From Shimia sp040225985 (lineage in GTDB: Bacteria > Pseudomonadota > Alphaproteobacteria > Rhodobacterales > Rhodobacteraceae), in assembly GCF_040225985.1 (NCBI RefSeq), contig NZ_JBBPEU010000002.1, positions 62,001-126,000 of the forward strand: 64,000 nucleotides of DNA, given 5' to 3'. Under the pieces are notes generated by a model that saw only the letters and a program-made list of their open reading frames with translations, made no database searches and had not been told where the DNA came from. Below, in pieces: positions 60,700-64,000 of this stretch. Made by a program: the position numbers and the translations under genes. Numbering within the stretch: the first letter of the stretch is position 1; every line of letters begins with the position of its first letter.

Positions 60700-61323
60700 T
60701 TAAACCAACGACGTCACCCAGAGGATATTCGCATCCTCTTCGGAGACCGAGATCACGTTATGCCCCATCGAGGCGTCGTAATAGGCGCTGTCGCCGCGGC
60801 GCATTTCGACGGGTTCATAGAATTCGGTGTAAAGCTGGATCACACCGGTCAGCACATAGAGAAACTCTTCGCCGTCATGGCGCACCCAGCCATCGAATTC
60901 ATCGATCGAACGGGCCCGCACGCGGGCGCGGTAGGGCAGCATGGATTTCTTGGTGAGGGATTCCGCCAGCAATTCATGCTCGTAGGTCACGGTGGCCTGA
61001 TGCACGCCCTCGCCCGATTTCACCACCGACATGCGGCCGTTGACCTGGCTTTTCTGAGGCGGCGTGAACAGTTGCGGCACCGAGATTTCCAGCCCCACCG
61101 CCAGCTTTTTCAGCGCGTCATAGGTGGGTGACATCTGGCCGTTCTCGATCTTGGACAGGGTCGAGCGCGCCAAACCGGCCTGCGTCGCCGCCTGTTCCAG
61201 CGTCCAGTTGCGTGCCTTGCGAAGTTCGCGCACACGCAACCCCAGATCAAGCGGTTCGACGTGGTCATGATGGCCGCTTTCGCGCGCCACCTTGATCAGC
61301 GATTTGGGATCTTTATCTGTCAT
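60700..61323 (-). CDS. XRE-family regulator with cupin sensor domain
   Basis: The 207-residue protein has a helix-turn-helix at residues ~27-82 (LGLRVRELRKARNWTLEQAATQAGLARSTLSKIENGQMSP) and a C-terminal cupin (WVRHDGEEFLYVLTGVIQLYTEFYEPVEMRRGDSAYYDASMGHNVI). Such proteins sense small ligands and usually repress neighbouring genes. It is divergent from the AMP-forming ligase gene, with only 66 bases between start codons, which makes that gene its likely target. Confidence 0.92.
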   Translation of the reverse strand: MTDKDPKSLIKVARESGHHDHVEPLDLGLRVRELRKARNWTLEQAATQAGLARSTLSKIENGQMSPTYDALKKLAVGLEISVPQLFTPPQKSQVNGRMSVVKSGEGVHQATVTYEHELLAESLTKKSMLPYRARVRARSIDEFDGWVRHDGEEFLYVLTGVIQLYTEFYEPVEMRRGDSAYYDASMGHNVISVSEEDANILWVTSLV

Positions 61324-61389
61324 GTGGTCCTTCTAGCGCGGGGCCTGTCCCACTTGCAACTGCCGTTCCCTGCCCGTACGAGGTCAGTC

Positions 61390-62910
61390 ATGCTTTCCAT
61401 TTTCGATCAAGGCGCACCTGCGACCGCCCCGACCCCGTTCAACATGGCAGCTCATGTGCTGGCCCATGCCGATGCTCTGGCCGACAAGACCGCGCTGTCC
61501 GTGATCTCGATGAACGATGCGCAGACCTGGAGCTATGGCGCGATCAAATCCGCAATCCTTGGCACCGGCACCGGCCTGTTGCAACAGGGACTTACCCCCG
61601 GAGATATCGTGCTGATGCGGCTTGGCAATACCGTCGAGTTCCCGATTGCCTATCTCGGGGCGATTGCGGTCGGGCTGGTGCCGGTGCCGACCTCGTCCCA
61701 ACTGACCGCGCCGGAAGTGGCCAAGATGGTGGCCGAGCTGTCGCCCGCCGCGATCCTGCGCGACCCAAACATCGCCTGCCCCGACACGCCGGGCATTCCC
61801 CAGCTTGACACCGCTACGCTGGAAGACATGCGCACCCTGCCGCCCGCCGCCTTTCACATGGGTGATCCAGAACGTCTGGGGTATATCGTTTACACCTCGG
61901 GCACCTCGGGCCAGCCGCGTGCTGTCTGCCATGCCCACCGCGCCATCTGGGCGCGCCAGATGATGCATCAGGGCTGGTACGGGTTGCAGCCATCGGACCG
62001 GCTCATGCATGCGGGGGCATTCAACTGGACCTTCACGCTGGGCACCGGCCTGATGGACCCGTGGTCGGTGGGCGCGACGGCGCTGATCCCCGACAAGGGC
62101 GTGGACCTGCACGATCTGCCCAAGCTGCTGAAGACCCACAAAGCGACGATCTTTGCCGCCGCGCCGGGGGTTTATCGAAAGATGCTGTCAGATCACCCCG
62201 ACATCCACCTGCCCGACCTGCGCCATGGCCTGACCGCAGGCGAGAAACTGTCGGAAACCATCCGCGAGGAATGGTTCAACGACACCGGCACAGCGCTCTA
62301 CGAGGCCTATGGCATGTCGGAATGTTCCACCTTCATCTCGGCCAGCCCCACCTCGCCGGCCCATCCCGGCACGCTGGGCACACCACAGGCGGGGCGGCGG
62401 ATTGCCATCGTGGATGATAACGGCCCTGTTCCCCTAGGCACCGAGGGCACGATTGCCGTGGACCGGCGCGATCCGGGGCTGATGCTGGGGTACTACGGCG
62501 CGCCCGAGGACACCGCCGCGCGGTTTCAGGGCGACTGGTTCCTGACCGGCGATCAGGGCGTGATGGATGCAGATTTCTACATCACCTATGCGGGCCGCGC
62601 CGATGACATGATGAACGCGGGCGGGTTTCGCGTTTCCCCGCTCGAGGTCGAGGGCGCGCTGGCCCGTTTCCCCGGCATAGCCGCCGTGGGTGTGACCGAT
62701 GTCGAGATCAAGGCCGACACGCGCGTCATCGCGGCCTTTTACACCGCTGCCGAGGATCTGGACGAGGCCGCGCTCAAGGCGTTTGCGCAAAGCAATCTGG
62801 CCCGTTACAAACAACCCAGACTTTACAAGCGGCTACCTGCCCTGCCAACCAACCCCAACGGCAAACTCAGCCGCCGCGCCCTGCGCGAGACTTTCGAGGC
62901 CAAGACATGA
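61390..62910 (+). CDS. AMP-forming acyl-CoA synthetase (ligase)
   Basis: The 506-residue enzyme has the adenylation motifs YIVYTSGTSGQPRAVCHAHR, AYGMSECSTFI, WFLTGDQGVMDADFYITYAGRADDMMNAGGFRVSPLEVE and the catalytic lysine in NPNGKLSRRAL. It should activate a carboxylic acid to its CoA thioester; the overall look is nearest to benzoate-CoA ligase or acyl-CoA synthetase groups, so the acid is not certain. It overlaps the next gene by four bases (ATGA), and the divergent XRE-cupin gene probably regulates it. Confidence 0.9.
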   Translation: MLSIFDQGAPATAPTPFNMAAHVLAHADALADKTALSVISMNDAQTWSYGAIKSAILGTGTGLLQQGLTPGDIVLMRLGNTVEFPIAYLGAIAVGLVPVPTSSQLTAPEVAKMVAELSPAAILRDPNIACPDTPGIPQLDTATLEDMRTLPPAAFHMGDPERLGYIVYTSGTSGQPRAVCHAHRAIWARQMMHQGWYGLQPSDRLMHAGAFNWTFTLGTGLMDPWSVGATALIPDKGVDLHDLPKLLKTHKATIFAAAPGVYRKMLSDHPDIHLPDLRHGLTAGEKLSETIREEWFNDTGTALYEAYGMSECSTFISASPTSPAHPGTLGTPQAGRRIAIVDDNGPVPLGTEGTIAVDRRDPGLMLGYYGAPEDTAARFQGDWFLTGDQGVMDADFYITYAGRADDMMNAGGFRVSPLEVEGALARFPGIAAVGVTDVEIKADTRVIAAFYTAAEDLDEAALKAFAQSNLARYKQPRLYKRLPALPTNPNGKLSRRALRETFEAKT

Positions 62911-63548
62911 TCAAGCTCGACATCCTTTCCGACCCCATCTGCCCCTGGTGCTATATCGGCAAGACCCGTCTGGAAAAGGCGCTGGCCCAGGTGCCGGACC
63001 ACCCGTTCACGATCGAATGGCACCCGTTCCAGCTGAACCCCGACATGCCTGCCGAAGGCATGGACCGGCGCACCTATCTTGAAACCAAGTTCGGCGGCAA
63101 GGAAAACGCGATCAAGGTCTATGCCGAGATCGACAAACATGCACAGGCCGATGGGCTGATGCTCGACTTTGGCGCGATCCAGACCACGCCCAACACGATT
63201 GACGCGCACCGCCTGATCCACTGGGCCGGGATCGAGGGCAAACAGGACGCGGTCGTGGATGCCCTGTTCAAGGCCTATTTCGAAGAGGGCCGCGATATCG
63301 GCGATCACGAGGTTCTGTGTGACATCGCCGATGGCGCCGGGCTGGATGCGGCGGTGATCGGCAAATTGTTGAAATCAGACGCGGATGCGGACATGATCCG
63401 GCAACGCGATGCCCATAGTCGCGAGATGGGCGTCAATTCCGTGCCGACCTTCATCGTCGGCAACCAGCACGCCGTGCCCGGCGCCCAACCGGCGGATCTC
63501 TGGGTCAAGGTGATTGAGGAACTGAAAGAGCAACAGGCCCCTGCATGA
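62907..63548 (+). CDS. FrnE-like DsbA-family oxidoreductase
   Basis: The 213-residue protein has a thioredoxin fold with an N-terminal CPWC redox motif (DILSDPICPWCYIGKTRLEKAL), a helical insert typical of FrnE (YLETKFGG, IDAHRLIHWAG) and the cis-proline region GVNSVPTFIVG. It lacks a signal peptide, so it acts in the cytosol, where FrnE proteins are linked to oxidative stress or polyketide isomerisation. It overlaps both neighbours by four bases. Confidence 0.9.
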   Translation: MIKLDILSDPICPWCYIGKTRLEKALAQVPDHPFTIEWHPFQLNPDMPAEGMDRRTYLETKFGGKENAIKVYAEIDKHAQADGLMLDFGAIQTTPNTIDAHRLIHWAGIEGKQDAVVDALFKAYFEEGRDIGDHEVLCDIADGAGLDAAVIGKLLKSDADADMIRQRDAHSREMGVNSVPTFIVGNQHAVPGAQPADLWVKVIEELKEQQAPA

Positions 63549-63925
63549 CGCCAAGCGAAAGAATTTTCCTGCTGGTTTTCTTTTTGCTGGTCCCCGTTGT
63601 CGGCAGCGGCACGGTGTTCTTCCATTATGTCGAGGGCTGGAGCTGGCTTGACAGCTATTTCTTCTCGGTGATCACGCTGTCTACGGTCGGTTATGGCGAA
63701 CTGGTGCCGCAAACTGCTCTGGGCCGCTTTGGTACCACTGTCTATATCTTTGTCGGCATTGGGGTTTTCGCCTTTGTTATCAAGCAGCTTGGCCAAATGA
63801 CAGCCGAGAAACACGCCGCCCATTCCGAATGGCTGGTCGCGCATCTGGGCCATCACAAGGCCAAGGAAGAGCCCCACGCCGATAACGAAGACGACGAACC
63901 CGACCCCCCGCGCAAGCACGGCTGA
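63545..63925 (+). CDS. Two-helix potassium channel
   Basis: The 126-residue protein has two membrane helices around a pore loop with the potassium filter TVGYG (FFSVITLSTVGYGELVPQT). The C-terminal 35 residues are charged and histidine-rich (HHKAKEEPHADNEDDEPDPP), with no RCK domain. It should form a tetrameric K+ channel in the inner membrane. It is the last gene of the ligase-FrnE-channel run and overlaps the previous gene by four bases. Confidence 0.88.
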   Translation: MTPSERIFLLVFFLLVPVVGSGTVFFHYVEGWSWLDSYFFSVITLSTVGYGELVPQTALGRFGTTVYIFVGIGVFAFVIKQLGQMTAEKHAAHSEWLVAHLGHHKAKEEPHADNEDDEPDPPRKHG

Positions 63926-64000
63926 GATCCGCCGACCCGGCATTCCCGCACAAGGGCCTATGCAGCGTCCATACTGGTCATGCTCCTGACAACATGCTAG
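63926..64000. other. Right-edge stretch without a recognisable feature
   Basis: These 75 bases after the channel gene contain no gene, hairpin or promoter that I can support. Confidence 0.5.

Overview
The window looks like chromosomal DNA from an alphaproteobacterium of the family Rhodobacteraceae, most likely the Roseobacter group. The evidence is: high GC with the matching codon use; CckA; an iscR-suf operon whose IscR has a single cysteine; direct-repeat SOS boxes of the GTTC-N7-GTTC type; an Irr-type iron box; a zwf-pgl-pgi cluster; pieces of a possible split B12-dependent methionine synthase; and short intergenic repeats of a kind I associate with this family. I see no insertion sequence, prophage, integrase or CRISPR array. 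Nearly all the DNA is coding, with many stop/start overlaps.

Layout, left to right. 1-4.9 kb: 5' part of fabD, a cytochrome b561-YceI fusion, a separate periplasmic YceI, a small membrane protein, and the rpsF-rpsR-rplI operon. 5-11.3 kb: a membrane protein/HlyD-type pair, a small lytic transglycosylase lipoprotein, a DUF1330 protein, aquaporin, trigger factor and a porin-like protein. 11.5-20.4 kb: tRNA-Arg(CCG), then the leftward operon iscR, nifS-like, sufB, three small or unknown genes, sufC, sufD, two membrane proteins, sufS, headed by a near-perfect Irr box. 20.5-26.5 kb: alpha/beta hydrolase, HD-domain protein, a phospholipase A2-like secreted protein overlapping a membrane GDPD phosphodiesterase, a YitT protein, a sulfotransferase-like protein and an SMR transporter.

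26.6-35.2 kb: typA, a pentameric ligand-gated ion channel, a class II glutamine amidotransferase, alaS, a MOSC protein and recA with an SOS box. 35.4-43.5 kb: a second sulfotransferase-like protein, cckA, rsmB, guaB, a ferredoxin-ASKHA protein predicted to reactivate corrinoid proteins, and tRNA-Gly(CCC). 43.5-52.4 kb: pgi-pgl-zwf, a radical SAM protein of unknown role, a DUF2855 protein and gyrA. 52.5-64 kb: a secreted leucine-rich-repeat protein, a PA0069-type radical SAM protein with its own SOS box, a corrinoid protein with DUF1638, an amidohydrolase, a selenium-binding/methanethiol oxidase-like protein with a small permease, an acidic protein, an XRE-cupin regulator, an AMP-forming ligase, a FrnE-like DsbA protein and a K+ channel.

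The least ordinary parts are: the PLA2-like/GDPD pair; the SOS-box-controlled radical SAM gene; the corrinoid/DUF1638/reactivase set; the unknown genes inside the suf operon; the SBP56 cluster; the hairpin next to the yceI ribosome-binding site; and the dispersed hairpin-rich repeats. Every assignment was made by reading the sequence. No database search was run.
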